From: a virus
Virus record (IMG/VR): IMGVR_UViG_3300044630_004250
Span: 1 to 36,792 of that record
Strand: one strand, 5' to 3'
Length of the DNA: 36,792 nucleotides
Shown: positions 13,197-18,253 of the stretch, piece by piece
Position numbering within the stretch: the stretch's first letter is position 1
How the letters are laid out: each line of letters starts with the position of its first letter
Translations under genes and position numbers: made by a program
The notes under the pieces: model-generated
Databases searched by the model: none
What the model saw: only the letters and a program-made list of their open reading frames with translations
Told to the model about the DNA's origin: nothing

Positions 13197-13538
13197 TTAG
13201 TTTGTTGGGATGAATCTACGAGCAGGAATACGGAGTGTCAAGCACCATTTTTTCCAATTCTCGCCATGAAAGTCATTGCGGCCATTTTTCTTGTGTGTGC
13301 CAAAGAATTTTGTTCTTTCGGTTATGTCAAGAGCGTGTGCGAGTTCGTGCAAGAAAACTTCAGAAAACAAATGGAAGCTCTGCAGGATTTGATTTGAAAG
13401 CTCAATTCTCTTTTCAACTACGCGATAGCAACCCAATCTTCTTTTTGTGTTTGTCCATCGAATAGGGATGTGCGTCATGTTATGCTGGCGCAATGTCAAG
13501 CGGATGTATTGTTCGGCTTCTTGGTGAGTGATTTTCAT
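13197..13538 (-). CDS. SprT-like zinc metalloprotein
   Basis: A 113-aa protein with HELAH at residues 64-68 and a downstream FHGENWKKWC block with H91. This is the HExxH plus HG..W arrangement of SprT-like (SprT/Spartan) domains, where three His bind zinc and Glu is catalytic. Spartan proteins cut DNA-protein crosslinks; the role in phages is unknown. The domain is minimal, without the usual C-terminal zinc ribbon. Its promoter contains a hairpin in the spacer. Confidence 0.75.
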   Translation of the reverse strand: MKITHQEAEQYIRLTLRQHNMTHIPIRWTNTKRRLGCYRVVEKRIELSNQILQSFHLFSEVFLHELAHALDITERTKFFGTHKKNGRNDFHGENWKKWCLTLRIPARRFIPTN

Positions 13539-13545
13539 GCGGGGA

Positions 13546-13575
13546 GAGTGTGGGGGCTTTCGCCCCCTATGTCAA
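13546..13575 (-). promoter_or_regulatory. Promoter with a hairpin spacer for the SprT-like gene
   Basis: Minus-strand TTGACA (13575-13570), an 18-bp spacer and ACACTC (13551-13546), 7 nt before the ATG. The spacer is almost entirely the palindrome GGGGGC-GAAA-GCCCCC (13567-13552). The hairpin could instead end the transcript of the upstream Api92-like gene. Confidence 0.45.
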
Positions 13576-13584
13576 CTATTTTTT

Positions 13585-14067
13585 TTAGACATCAGCAGGA
13601 ATTTCTTCATCCTCGTCATATTCGACAAAGTTAAAGTTTTCTTTTGCAAACTCCGCAACATCAGCATCATCAACTTGGTTGTCGTCAATTTGACCTGCGT
13701 AAATGATAGCAGTCCCAGCAAACCAGCAACCGCTTTCAAAGTAGTCCAGCGTGAATTGATCGTTTGGAAACATTTCAGACAAAGCGGCAATGGCTTGAAG
13801 TGGTGGACTCCAAGCAGTCATGAATGGAGCTTGAAAGTCGCAATCTTCAGAGATGAGTTGATCAGCAACTTCGCGTTGCTCTTGTTCACTCAAGTCCCAT
13901 TTAGTTCCCCAGTTTTCAAGTCTCCAATTATACCATCCATTGCCCTCAAGCAATTCGGGTGGTGTGGGTTTGATCTTGTGGAATGAAAGACCATTTTCTT
14001 TTAGATAGCTTTCCAATTCTGGAGAGCAATCCATGATCGACAATCTATTTTCGTTCCAGTTAGGCAT
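13585..14067 (-). CDS. Api92/YubB-like ferredoxin-fold protein
   Basis: A 160-aa protein. It starts MPNWNENRLSIM, has WYNWRLENWGTKWD (residues about 45-58), then FMTAWSPPLQAIAALSEMFP and a GCWFAG block. This is the signature of the DUF1281/YubB ferredoxin-like family (phage Api92-like) carried by phages and plasmids. The iron-sulphur cysteines of true ferredoxins are absent; the name refers only to fold. Function unknown. Start fixed by a promoter. Confidence 0.85.
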   Translation of the reverse strand: MPNWNENRLSIMDCSPELESYLKENGLSFHKIKPTPPELLEGNGWYNWRLENWGTKWDLSEQEQREVADQLISEDCDFQAPFMTAWSPPLQAIAALSEMFPNDQFTLDYFESGCWFAGTAIIYAGQIDDNQVDDADVAEFAKENFNFVEYDEDEEIPADV

Positions 14068-14073
14068 GGCAGT

Positions 14074-14102
14074 AGTGTAGGTTAGGAGTTGGGGTTAGTC
14101 AA
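14074..14102 (-). promoter_or_regulatory. Promoter with an embedded stop codon, 14067 gene
   Basis: Minus-strand TTGACT (14102-14097), a 17-bp spacer, TACACT (14079-14074), 6 nt and ATG. The TGA inside TTGACT is the stop codon of the upstream 14350 gene. Confidence 0.75.
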
Positions 14103-14350
14103 TAGGTTTTTGAAAGCAAAACAAGTGGCTTCAATGTGACAGGTCTTGTATTAACATAAAAGAAAAAACCATATTCCAAAACCTCAATGTCGCCATCGAC
14201 TTTGGCAAGTGAAACATAGTCATCGCCATGATTGTCGGCAACGAATGGGCCTTCATCGTCATGTCCGATAAAGTAAAGCGTATCGTTTAGATCGACAGCA
14301 TAAGCGTCACTGAGTGCTTCGTGTAGTTGTTCAAGTGTGGTTGTTTGCAT
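14099..14350 (-). CDS. Hypothetical protein, 83 aa
   Basis: MQTTTLEQLHEALSDAYAVD, then an acidic beta-rich middle (YFIGHDDEGPFVADNHGDDY) and a hydrophobic end. The first codons are CA-rich, like those of its neighbours. Its stop lies in the next -35 box. No family recognised. Confidence 0.6.
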   Translation of the reverse strand: MQTTTLEQLHEALSDAYAVDLNDTLYFIGHDDEGPFVADNHGDDYVSLAKVDGDIEVLEYGFFFYVNTRPVTLKPLVLLSKTY

Positions 14351-14356
14351 GGCAGT

Positions 14357-14384
14357 AGTGTGTATTATTTTTGGGGTTAGTCAA
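14357..14384 (-). promoter_or_regulatory. Promoter, leaderless start of the 14350 gene
   Basis: Minus-strand TTGACT (14384-14379), a 16-bp spacer, CACACT (14362-14357), 6 nt and ATG. The run TTGACTAACCCC is shared with the promoters at 14074 and 14576. Confidence 0.65.
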
Positions 14385-14392
14385 CAAGAAAA

Positions 14393-14569
14393 TCAAAGAA
14401 CTCCATCTTCATAGTCTTCCAAGAGATAATCAAATGGGTTTTCAATTCCATCGGGGATTTGGGTATCAATCTCAACTCGTTCTTCCATTGGGTTTATCAC
14501 AATGCCTCGTGTTCCATCAACGATAAAAACAATCGGCTCGTCTTCTATGACAAATGTTTTTGTTTGCAT
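14393..14569 (-). CDS. Hypothetical acidic protein, 58 aa
   Basis: MQTKTFVIEDEPIVFIVDGT followed by RGIVINPMEERVEI and an acidic end (EDYEDGVL). Beta-rich and acidic. It shares its MQTxT start with the 14350 gene and MQ with the 14736 gene. The start is fixed by the promoter. Confidence 0.6.
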   Translation of the reverse strand: MQTKTFVIEDEPIVFIVDGTRGIVINPMEERVEIDTQIPDGIENPFDYLLEDYEDGVL

Positions 14570-14575
14570 GGGGAT

Positions 14576-14603
14576 AGTTTAATTTATTTTGGGGGTTAGT
14601 CAA
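14576..14603 (-). promoter_or_regulatory. Promoter, leaderless start of the 14569 gene
   Basis: Minus-strand TTGACT (14603-14598), a 16-bp spacer, TAAACT (14581-14576), 6 nt and ATG. The TAA stop of the upstream gene overlaps the last base of TTGACT. Confidence 0.7.
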
Positions 14604-14736
14604 CAAGAAATCTGCGCTTCCATTGCGATTCTTGCACTTGCTTATCAAGCCAAGATTGTTGTTGAAAGATACGCGATCCGTAAATTGATTTGCGGTCGCG
14701 TGTGAATAGTGACAGGATGTGGTTGATGATTTGCAT
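14596..14736 (-). CDS. Hypothetical basic protein, 46 aa
   Basis: MQIINHILSLFTRDRKSIYG then a Gln/Trp/Arg-rich helix (FQQQSWLDKQVQESQWKRRF). The start is fixed by a promoter with TAAGTT 6 nt upstream. The stop merges with the next -35. Function unknown. Confidence 0.6.
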   Translation of the reverse strand: MQIINHILSLFTRDRKSIYGSRIFQQQSWLDKQVQESQWKRRFLVD

Positions 14737-14742
14737 GGGGGA

Positions 14743-14770
14743 AACTTAACACAAAGACGCGAGGTGTCAA
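14743..14770 (-). promoter_or_regulatory. Promoter, leaderless start of the 14736 gene
   Basis: Minus-strand TTGACA (14770-14765), a 16-bp spacer, TAAGTT (14748-14743), 6 nt (TCCCCC) and ATG. Confidence 0.75.
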
Positions 14771-14818
14771 ATTTTATTTTCAGAATAAACTGCAATTTTC
14801 TTCTTGACAAATCAACAC

Positions 14819-14868
14819 TAGCAAATAGTTAAATAGCAAAATAGTAAATAGCAAAATAGTAAATAGAC
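14819..14868. repeat. Tandem AAATAG repeat
   Basis: About 50 bp made of AAATAG units separated by one or two bases, arranged as a 15-bp period (AAATAGCAAAATAGT) repeated twice plus partial copies. It lies between the 14736 promoter and palindromic element 5. Confidence 0.7.
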
Positions 14869-14901
14869 TACATGGGCCGCTGTAAGTCATTGGTTTTGAA
14901 T

Positions 14902-14938
14902 GAGTTACGGGCGGGGGCGGGGCCGCGCCCCGTAACTC
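14902..14938. repeat. GC-rich palindromic element, copy 5
   Basis: GAGTTACGGGCGGGGGCGGG...CCCCGTAACTC with AT arms on both sides (CATTGGTTTTGAATGAG and CGCTTGTTTTCAATGAGTTA). Located between the 14976 gene and the 14736 unit. Confidence 0.85.
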
Positions 14939-14975
14939 GCTTGTTTTCAATGAGTTAGAAAGGCGATGGGGCGAC

Positions 14976-15179
14976 TCAGAAGCCGCCATCGTAGCCCATC
15001 GTGTATTCGTTGTAGTCGTCTTCGGGGTAGTAGTTCCAATCCGAATCGTCGGGCTGGCGCTGGGCCTCAAGCTGATCGAGGTGCGCGTGGTAGTCCGCGA
15101 GCGCAAGCTCGGCGGCTTCCGCAAGAGCGGCGGTGTATTCTTCGGGGGAAACTTCGGTGGCGTGGTAGGTGTTGGACAT
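14976..15179 (-). CDS. Hypothetical acidic protein, 67 aa
   Basis: MSNTYHATEVSPEEYTAALA, an Ala/Glu/Leu helix, then a Tyr/Asp-rich tail (DWNYYPEDDYNEYTMGYDGG). It shares the MSNT start with the 15430 and 19148 genes. GC-rich codons throughout. Start fixed by promoter. Function unknown. Confidence 0.65.
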   Translation of the reverse strand: MSNTYHATEVSPEEYTAALAEAAELALADYHAHLDQLEAQRQPDDSDWNYYPEDDYNEYTMGYDGGF

Positions 15180-15185
15180 GGGAGT

Positions 15186-15213
15186 AGATTAATGGATTTT
15201 AAGAGAAACGCAA
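15186..15213 (-). promoter_or_regulatory. Promoter, leaderless start of the 15179 gene
   Basis: Minus-strand TTGCGT (15213-15208), a 16-bp spacer, TAATCT (15191-15186), 6 nt and ATG. Confidence 0.75.
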
Positions 15214-15223
15214 GAAAAACTTT

Positions 15224-15430
15224 TTATTTTCCGTGAAAAATTTTCAGATTTTCAACTCGGCTCGATGCAACCGTGCAGCGGTCGCCGCAGTATGGGTCGC
15301 GGTAGATGATGATGAACGCGCCGTCGAGAGTGTCGCGGTCGGTGACGCTTCCAGTCAGATTCATTCCGCAGTAGGTGAATCGAACAAGAGTGTTGATGCG
15401 AGGGCGGGTGGTGGTGGTCGTGTTGGACAT
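15224..15430 (-). CDS. Hypothetical beta-rich protein, 68 aa
   Basis: MSNTTTTTRPRINTLVRFTY, then GSVTDRDTLDGAFIIIYRD and a short basic end. The strand pattern suggests a small barrel (SH3/OB-like), which is inference. Two cysteines (YCGDRC) could bind metal or form a disulphide. Thr-rich CA-repeat codons follow the ATG. Promoter fixes the start. Confidence 0.65.
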   Translation of the reverse strand: MSNTTTTTRPRINTLVRFTYCGMNLTGSVTDRDTLDGAFIIIYRDPYCGDRCTVASSRVENLKIFHGK

Positions 15431-15436
15431 GTAAGA

Positions 15437-15464
15437 AAGTTATCACAATTCGCTCGAAACGCAA
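15437..15464 (-). promoter_or_regulatory. Promoter, leaderless start of the 15430 gene
   Basis: Minus-strand TTGCGT (15464-15459), a 16-bp spacer, TAACTT (15442-15437), TCTTAC and ATG. A T-rich stretch lies directly upstream of the -35. Confidence 0.8.
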
Positions 15465-15523
15465 CAAAAAAAATCATTTTTTATGAGAAAAAAACTTTCA
15501 CAAAACCGCATTTTTTTCTTGAC

Positions 15524-15559
15524 AGTTACGGCTGGCGGCGGGGCCGCGCCCCGTAACTC
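15524..15559. repeat. GC-rich palindromic element, copy 6
   Basis: AGTTACGGCTGGCGGCGGGG...CCCCGTAACTC. The left side is the B arm (TTTTTTTCTTGACA), the right side the AT arm (GCTGGGTTTCAACGAGTTA). Nearly identical to copy 7, 601 bp away. Confidence 0.85.
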
Positions 15560-15585
15560 GCTGGGTTTCAACGAGTTAGAGAGTG

Positions 15586-15621
15586 TCAAGCCCATAGGTT
15601 GATCGTTGGTAGGTATTTCAT
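15586..15621 (-). other. Possible 11-codon leaderless microORF
   Basis: A TATAAT box (15635-15630) directly follows the stop of the 15636 gene and leads after 8 nt to an ATG opening MKYLPTINLWA. The promoter context duplicates that of the 15863 gene, but the frame is very short and ends at the palindromic element. Confidence 0.3.
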
Positions 15622-15635
15622 ATGTTCTTATTATA

Positions 15636-15863
15636 TCAGAGTTCCTTCCAACAACCTACGCTTTCAAACTGATCTCTTCCTAGACATTCTGCAAGAACGC
15701 GATGATTCATTGGATAAGACGTACGAGTTCCATCAGTATTCACCTGCACAACATCTACTGTATCGTATCGTTTCAGGTAATCGTCTCTAACAAAGTCATC
15801 AGGAACTTCGTAATGACTTACACCATAACGATTTGATAGATTCCATGGCTTGTATTTTCTCAT
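15636..15863 (-). CDS. Hypothetical protein, 75 aa
   Basis: MRKYKPWNLSNRYGVSHYEV then VVQVNTDGTRTSYPMNHRVL. More AT-rich than the genes around it, and driven by the AAGGAACT-type promoter also found upstream of the 447 gene in the plus region. This suggests it moved here from the AT-rich part of the genome. Function unknown. Confidence 0.65.
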   Translation of the reverse strand: MRKYKPWNLSNRYGVSHYEVPDDFVRDDYLKRYDTVDVVQVNTDGTRTSYPMNHRVLAECLGRDQFESVGCWKEL

Positions 15864-15887
15864 ACACTTATTGTATCGGAGTTCCTT
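15864..15887 (-). promoter_or_regulatory. AAGGAACT-type promoter of the 15863 gene
   Basis: Minus-strand AAGGAACTCCGA, TACAAT (15875-15870), AAGTGT and ATG. It matches the promoter before 447 and the one at 15630-15645. Confidence 0.55.
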
Positions 15888-15890
15888 TTC

Positions 15891-16031
15891 TTATTTTTCT
15901 TCCTGCTCTTCTTCTTCGCCCAACCAACCGAACAAGCCAAAGTCTTCGCTGTCGCTGAAAGATGGGCGATCATTCAAGCCGAAAGTTCCGTTGTGGTTTT
16001 CTGTGTCGGGGGTGGTGTTGCTGTCAGTCAT
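15891..16031 (-). CDS. Hypothetical acidic protein, 46 aa
   Basis: MTDSNTTPDTENHNGTFGLN then DRPSFSDSEDFGLFGWLGEE and a Glu-rich end. Low complexity and likely disordered. CA-rich codons follow the ATG. The start is fixed by a promoter. Function unknown. Confidence 0.6.
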   Translation of the reverse strand: MTDSNTTPDTENHNGTFGLNDRPSFSDSEDFGLFGWLGEEEEQEEK

Positions 16032-16037
16032 GCAAGA

Positions 16038-16065
16038 AAGTTATCACATCCCCGCGATATCGCAA
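16038..16065 (-). promoter_or_regulatory. Promoter, leaderless start of the 16031 gene
   Basis: Minus-strand TTGCGA (16065-16060), a 16-bp spacer, TAACTT (16043-16038), TCTTGC and ATG. Confidence 0.8.
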
Positions 16066-16124
16066 GAAAAATTTTCACTTTTTGCAGAAAAAAAACTTTC
16101 ACAAAACCGCATTTTTTTCTTGAC

Positions 16125-16160
16125 AGTTACGGCTGGCGGCGGGGCCGCGCCCCGTAACTC
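16125..16160. repeat. GC-rich palindromic element, copy 7
   Basis: AGTTACGGCTGGCGGCGGGG...CCCCGTAACTC, with the B arm on the left and GTTGATTTTCAACAAGTTA on the right. Confidence 0.85.
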
Positions 16161-16192
16161 GTTGATTTTCAACAAGTTATGATGTGCGCTTT

Positions 16193-16417
16193 TTATTTAC
16201 GCATGAAGCGGGTTGTTTTTCTGTTCATGTCAAGCAGATTTTTGAATTTTCTTTGCAGGACATCTGCCGCTTCACTTCTGTCGATGAACATGGCAACAGC
16301 CATTTCGTGATTCGTGAAACAGATCATAGGTCTTTTGCTTTTTCTCTTTGGGATGCTCAAGTCAAAGAGTGAGGTTTTGTAGGTGTTGCTGTGTGATGTT
16401 CTTTGGATGGTGGTCAT
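16193..16417 (-). CDS. Hypothetical basic protein, 74 aa
   Basis: MTTIQRTSHSNTYKTSLFDL, then PKRKSKRPMICFTNHEMAVA and a basic C-terminus (QRKFKNLLDMNRKTTRFMRK). Highly basic with a possible helix pair; nucleic-acid binding is plausible but unproven. The first codons are CA-rich. A TTGATA/TACTCT promoter overlaps the end of the upstream gene. Confidence 0.6.
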   Translation of the reverse strand: MTTIQRTSHSNTYKTSLFDLSIPKRKSKRPMICFTNHEMAVAMFIDRSEAADVLQRKFKNLLDMNRKTTRFMRK

Positions 16418-16426
16418 GGCGGGGAA

Positions 16427-16455
16427 AGAGTAAGATTTTTTTTCGAGATTATCAA
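16427..16455 (-). promoter_or_regulatory. Probable promoter of the 16417 gene
   Basis: Minus-strand TTGATA directly after the stop of the 16457 gene, a 17-bp A-rich spacer and TACTCT, then TTCCCCGCC and ATG. The 9-nt distance is slightly longer than usual, as for the 16630 gene. Confidence 0.5.
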
Positions 16456-16456
16456 C

Positions 16457-16630
16457 TTATTTTTTCATTTCGATGAAAATTCTTTTAGGAATGAACCAGA
16501 GACTTGGGACAACCATCATCACAAGGAAACTATTTTGCAACCAAGCGGGGCATTCAATGAGGAAAAGTCCAGAGCCGCAAAGGATGGAGCAGGAAAGAAG
16601 GAAGAGGCTTTCGAGTATTGCGTTTTTCAT
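16457..16630 (-). CDS. Two-span membrane protein, 57 aa
   Basis: MKNAILESLFLLSCSILCGS opens a hydrophobic segment (residues about 8-26); a second follows at about 33-50, and the tail is basic (KRIFIEMKK). A small inner-membrane protein is likely. Promoter spacing supports the start. Confidence 0.6.
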   Translation of the reverse strand: MKNAILESLFLLSCSILCGSGLFLIECPAWLQNSFLVMMVVPSLWFIPKRIFIEMKK

Positions 16631-16639
16631 GGCGGGAGA

Positions 16640-16668
16640 AAGATAAAGTTTTTGGGGCGGGTTGTCAA
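16640..16668 (-). promoter_or_regulatory. Promoter with an embedded stop codon, 16630 gene
   Basis: Minus-strand TTGACA (16668-16663), a 17-bp spacer and TATCTT (16645-16640), then 9 nt to ATG. The TGA within TTGACA is the stop of the 16787 gene. Confidence 0.65.
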
Positions 16669-16787
16669 TTTTTATTTCTGCAAGATTCTTTTTTTTGTTT
16701 TTTCTTTTTGTCTACAAAGCGAATCGTTGCAGGGGCAAAGCGGATGCGAGGCTTTGCGGGTTGGATGGTGATGGTGATGGTTTTCAT
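16665..16787 (-). CDS. Basic microprotein, 40 aa
   Basis: MKTITITIQPAKPRIRFAPA then a Lys-rich tail (DKKKKQKKESCRNKN). A short beta hairpin followed by a poly-basic end. ATGA overlap with the upstream gene and stop-in-promoter downstream support translation. The opening is an ACC/ATC repeat. Function unknown. Confidence 0.55.
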   Translation of the reverse strand: MKTITITIQPAKPRIRFAPATIRFVDKKKKQKKESCRNKN

Positions 16788-16939
16788 GCTTCTGTCAAAT
16801 TCTTTTCTTCCAGTATTGCTTCAAGAGAAGAAATTTCTTCTTCGATTCTTTCGCAACCTTCCCAATCGGAGAAGTCTTCGCAAAGTTCAAGTTGCTTGCG
16901 GAGGTTGTCGATGGCGATGATGAGTGATGTGGTAGACAT
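16784..16939 (-). CDS. Helical hypothetical protein, 51 aa
   Basis: MSTTSLIIAIDNLRKQLELC then an acidic helix (GCERIEEEISSLEAILEEK). Likely a coiled coil. Start fixed by promoter; stop overlaps the next ATG. No function assigned. Confidence 0.6.
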   Translation of the reverse strand: MSTTSLIIAIDNLRKQLELCEDFSDWEGCERIEEEISSLEAILEEKNLTEA

Positions 16940-16945
16940 GTAAGA

Positions 16946-16973
16946 AAGGTATCACAAGCCCCCGATTCCGCAA
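16946..16973 (-). promoter_or_regulatory. Promoter, leaderless start of the 16939 gene
   Basis: Minus-strand TTGCGG (16973-16968), a 16-bp spacer, TACCTT (16951-16946), TCTTAC and ATG. Confidence 0.75.
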
Positions 16974-17033
16974 CAAAAAAAATCATTTTTTGCAGAAAAA
17001 AAAGTTTCACAAAACCGCATTTTTTTCTTGACA

Positions 17034-17068
17034 CTTACGGGCGGCGGCGGGGCCGCGCCCCGTAACTC
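17034..17068. repeat. GC-rich palindromic element, copy 8
   Basis: CTTACGGGCGGCGGCGGGG...CCCCGTAACTC. The B arm (TTTTTTTCTTGACA) is on the left and CGCTCATTTTCAAGCGGTTA on the right. The first base of the left GTTAC is changed. Confidence 0.85.
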
Positions 17069-17094
17069 GCTCATTTTCAAGCGGTTATGACTTT

Positions 17095-17140
17095 TGGGTG
17101 TAGTCGCGCCCCCTACCACAGAGGCGCGACCTTTCACCCA
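17095..17140 (-). terminator. Long stem-loop after the 17152 gene
   Basis: TGGGTG and GTCGCGCC pair with GGCGCGAC and CACCCA, giving an interrupted 14-bp stem 12 bases after the stop of the 17152 gene. There is no U-run. A small RNA or a processing site is an alternative. Confidence 0.45.
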
Positions 17141-17151
17141 TGCCCGAAAAA

Positions 17152-17316
17152 TTATTCTTGCAATGCGCTTTTGAAGCACCCTGCCCAAGTCAACGCGAGG
17201 CAAAGCCAAAAAACAATAAAGTTTAGATCGTGTGGTATGATGTCATACGCTCGCACAATCGAAAAAATCGCAATGTGTAAAGAAGAAAAGAAAAGACAAA
17301 GAACGGCAGATTTCAT
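17152..17316 (-). CDS. Membrane protein, 54 aa
   Basis: MKSAVLCLFFSSLHIAIFSI opens a signal-like helix (residues about 3-22); after a short polar loop (RAYDIIPHDLN) comes a second helix (FIVFWLCLALTWAG, about 32-48). A two-span inner-membrane protein is likely. The promoter is unclear because the upstream bases are an A/T run. Confidence 0.5.
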   Translation of the reverse strand: MKSAVLCLFFSSLHIAIFSIVRAYDIIPHDLNFIVFWLCLALTWAGCFKSALQE

Positions 17317-17380
17317 TTTTTTTATTTTTTAAGGTTGACAAGGTGGGCCTTTTAGTGTGATGCCCAGCACGCTTCACCAC

Positions 17381-17635
17381 TCACACGACGAGATCAATTC
17401 CCGCGAGGTGAAGGTTGCGATGCTTGCTTTCGCCGCCATCGTCAACATCCTTGGCAAGGATAGTGACATAACGACGACCTGATTTTTTGCCAATCGAAAC
17501 ATGATTGACTGCCTCGACTTTGAAGACGCGAACGCCATCATTTTTGATTTTGGAATCATTCGCAAAGTAGCGAACGGTTTTGCCGACGAGTGCGTTTGCG
17601 ATTTCAAGTGCGGATGCTTGGTAGTTTATGTTCAT
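17381..17635 (-). CDS. Hypothetical protein, 84 aa
   Basis: MNINYQASALEIANALVGKT, then VRVFKVEAVNHVSIGKKSGR and a beta-rich end (YVTILAKDVDDGGE...). An alpha plus beta-barrel arrangement is likely. The frame that overlaps it at 17374-17607 lacks these features and is rejected. It has a leader of about 30 nt after its promoter. Confidence 0.65.
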   Translation of the reverse strand: MNINYQASALEIANALVGKTVRYFANDSKIKNDGVRVFKVEAVNHVSIGKKSGRRYVTILAKDVDDGGESKHRNLHLAGIDLVV

Positions 17636-17668
17636 GGTGTGTTTTGTTTTGTTTATTGTTGCGGGAGA

Positions 17669-17697
17669 AGTATGGCGGATTTTTCGAATTGCGTCAA
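17669..17697 (-). promoter_or_regulatory. Promoter of the 17635 gene
   Basis: Minus-strand TTGACG (17697-17692), a 17-bp spacer and CATACT (17674-17669). It follows the stop of the 17701 gene by 3 nt and implies a short A/C-rich leader. Confidence 0.55.
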
Positions 17698-17700
17698 CTT

Positions 17701-17835
17701 TTATTTTTCAAGAAGTGAAGAAAAGTATTCGGCGGCTTGTTCGGCTTGCCACTCATACATGGCTTGCGTTGCGGCTTCGTGAAATGCGGCGAGCAGTTCG
17801 ACTGAATCGGTGTGGGTGAGTTGGTCAATGGACAT
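17701..17835 (-). CDS. Helical acidic protein, 44 aa
   Basis: MSIDQLTHTDSVELLAAFHE then AATQAMYEWQAEQAAEYFSS. All-helical, Ala-rich. Start fixed by a TAACTT promoter. No family recognised. Confidence 0.6.
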   Translation of the reverse strand: MSIDQLTHTDSVELLAAFHEAATQAMYEWQAEQAAEYFSSLLEK

Positions 17836-17841
17836 GAGAGA

Positions 17842-17869
17842 AAGTTAGTTTATTTTGAGAGAATGGCAA
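17842..17869 (-). promoter_or_regulatory. Promoter, leaderless start of the 17835 gene
   Basis: Minus-strand TTGCCA (17869-17864), a 16-bp spacer, TAACTT (17847-17842), TCTCTC and ATG. Confidence 0.75.
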
Positions 17870-17878
17870 GAAAAATTT

Positions 17879-18106
17879 TCAGATTTCTTCGATCAATTCG
17901 ACTGGCAAGGGTTTTGTCATTTGCGTGGTTTGCTCATTGCTCACGCGCTCAACCCAGAAGAAGAAGCCATTCAAGATGCGGAAATTTTCGTTTGGCATGA
18001 TCGTTTCGCCCTTGGTGATTTTGGTGGTGTGCTTGCTGTGCCAGTAAGCAACAGTAAAGTTTTTAGTGGCGCGGAACAAGGCGGCGGTGGTAGTGGTGTT
18101 GGTCAT
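17879..18106 (-). CDS. Hypothetical protein, 75 aa
   Basis: MTNTTTTAALFRATKNFTVA, then YWHSKHTTKITKGETIMPNE and NGFFFWVERVS. Thr-rich N-terminus on CA-rich codons. The middle looks like a small beta domain. The start at 18106, rather than the upstream ATG at 18154, is fixed by the promoter. Confidence 0.65.
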   Translation of the reverse strand: MTNTTTTAALFRATKNFTVAYWHSKHTTKITKGETIMPNENFRILNGFFFWVERVSNEQTTQMTKPLPVELIEEI

Positions 18107-18112
18107 GCGCAA

Positions 18113-18141
18113 AGTATAACCTTGGGGCCGACTAAACGCAA
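18113..18141 (-). promoter_or_regulatory. Promoter, leaderless start of the 18106 gene
   Basis: Minus-strand TTGCGT (18141-18136), a 17-bp spacer, TATACT (18118-18113), TTGCGC and ATG. Confidence 0.8.
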
Positions 18142-18253
18142 CATCTTTTTTCATTTTTTTTCATCTTTTTTTTCTGCATTTTTTCTGTGTTTTTTCTTGA
18201 CGGATTGAGCAAAGCATGATGATTCGCGCATTCGTAACTTATTCATTTTCAAG

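Noticed and set aside
15519-17033. TTTTTTTCTTGACA as rightward promoters
   Set aside because: TTGACA is present, but no -10 box follows at 16-18 bp on the plus strand, only the GC palindrome, and no plus-strand gene lies downstream.
17085-17141. 18-codon frame MGERSRLCGRGRDYTQKS
   Set aside because: It is mostly the stem-loop at 17095-17140 read as codons. No good promoter or overlap supports it.
14780-17209. Frames containing ELRGAAPPPPV
   Set aside because: This peptide is a translation of the palindromic element itself, seen in several unrelated frames (10844, 14780, 16952). It is not a protein domain.
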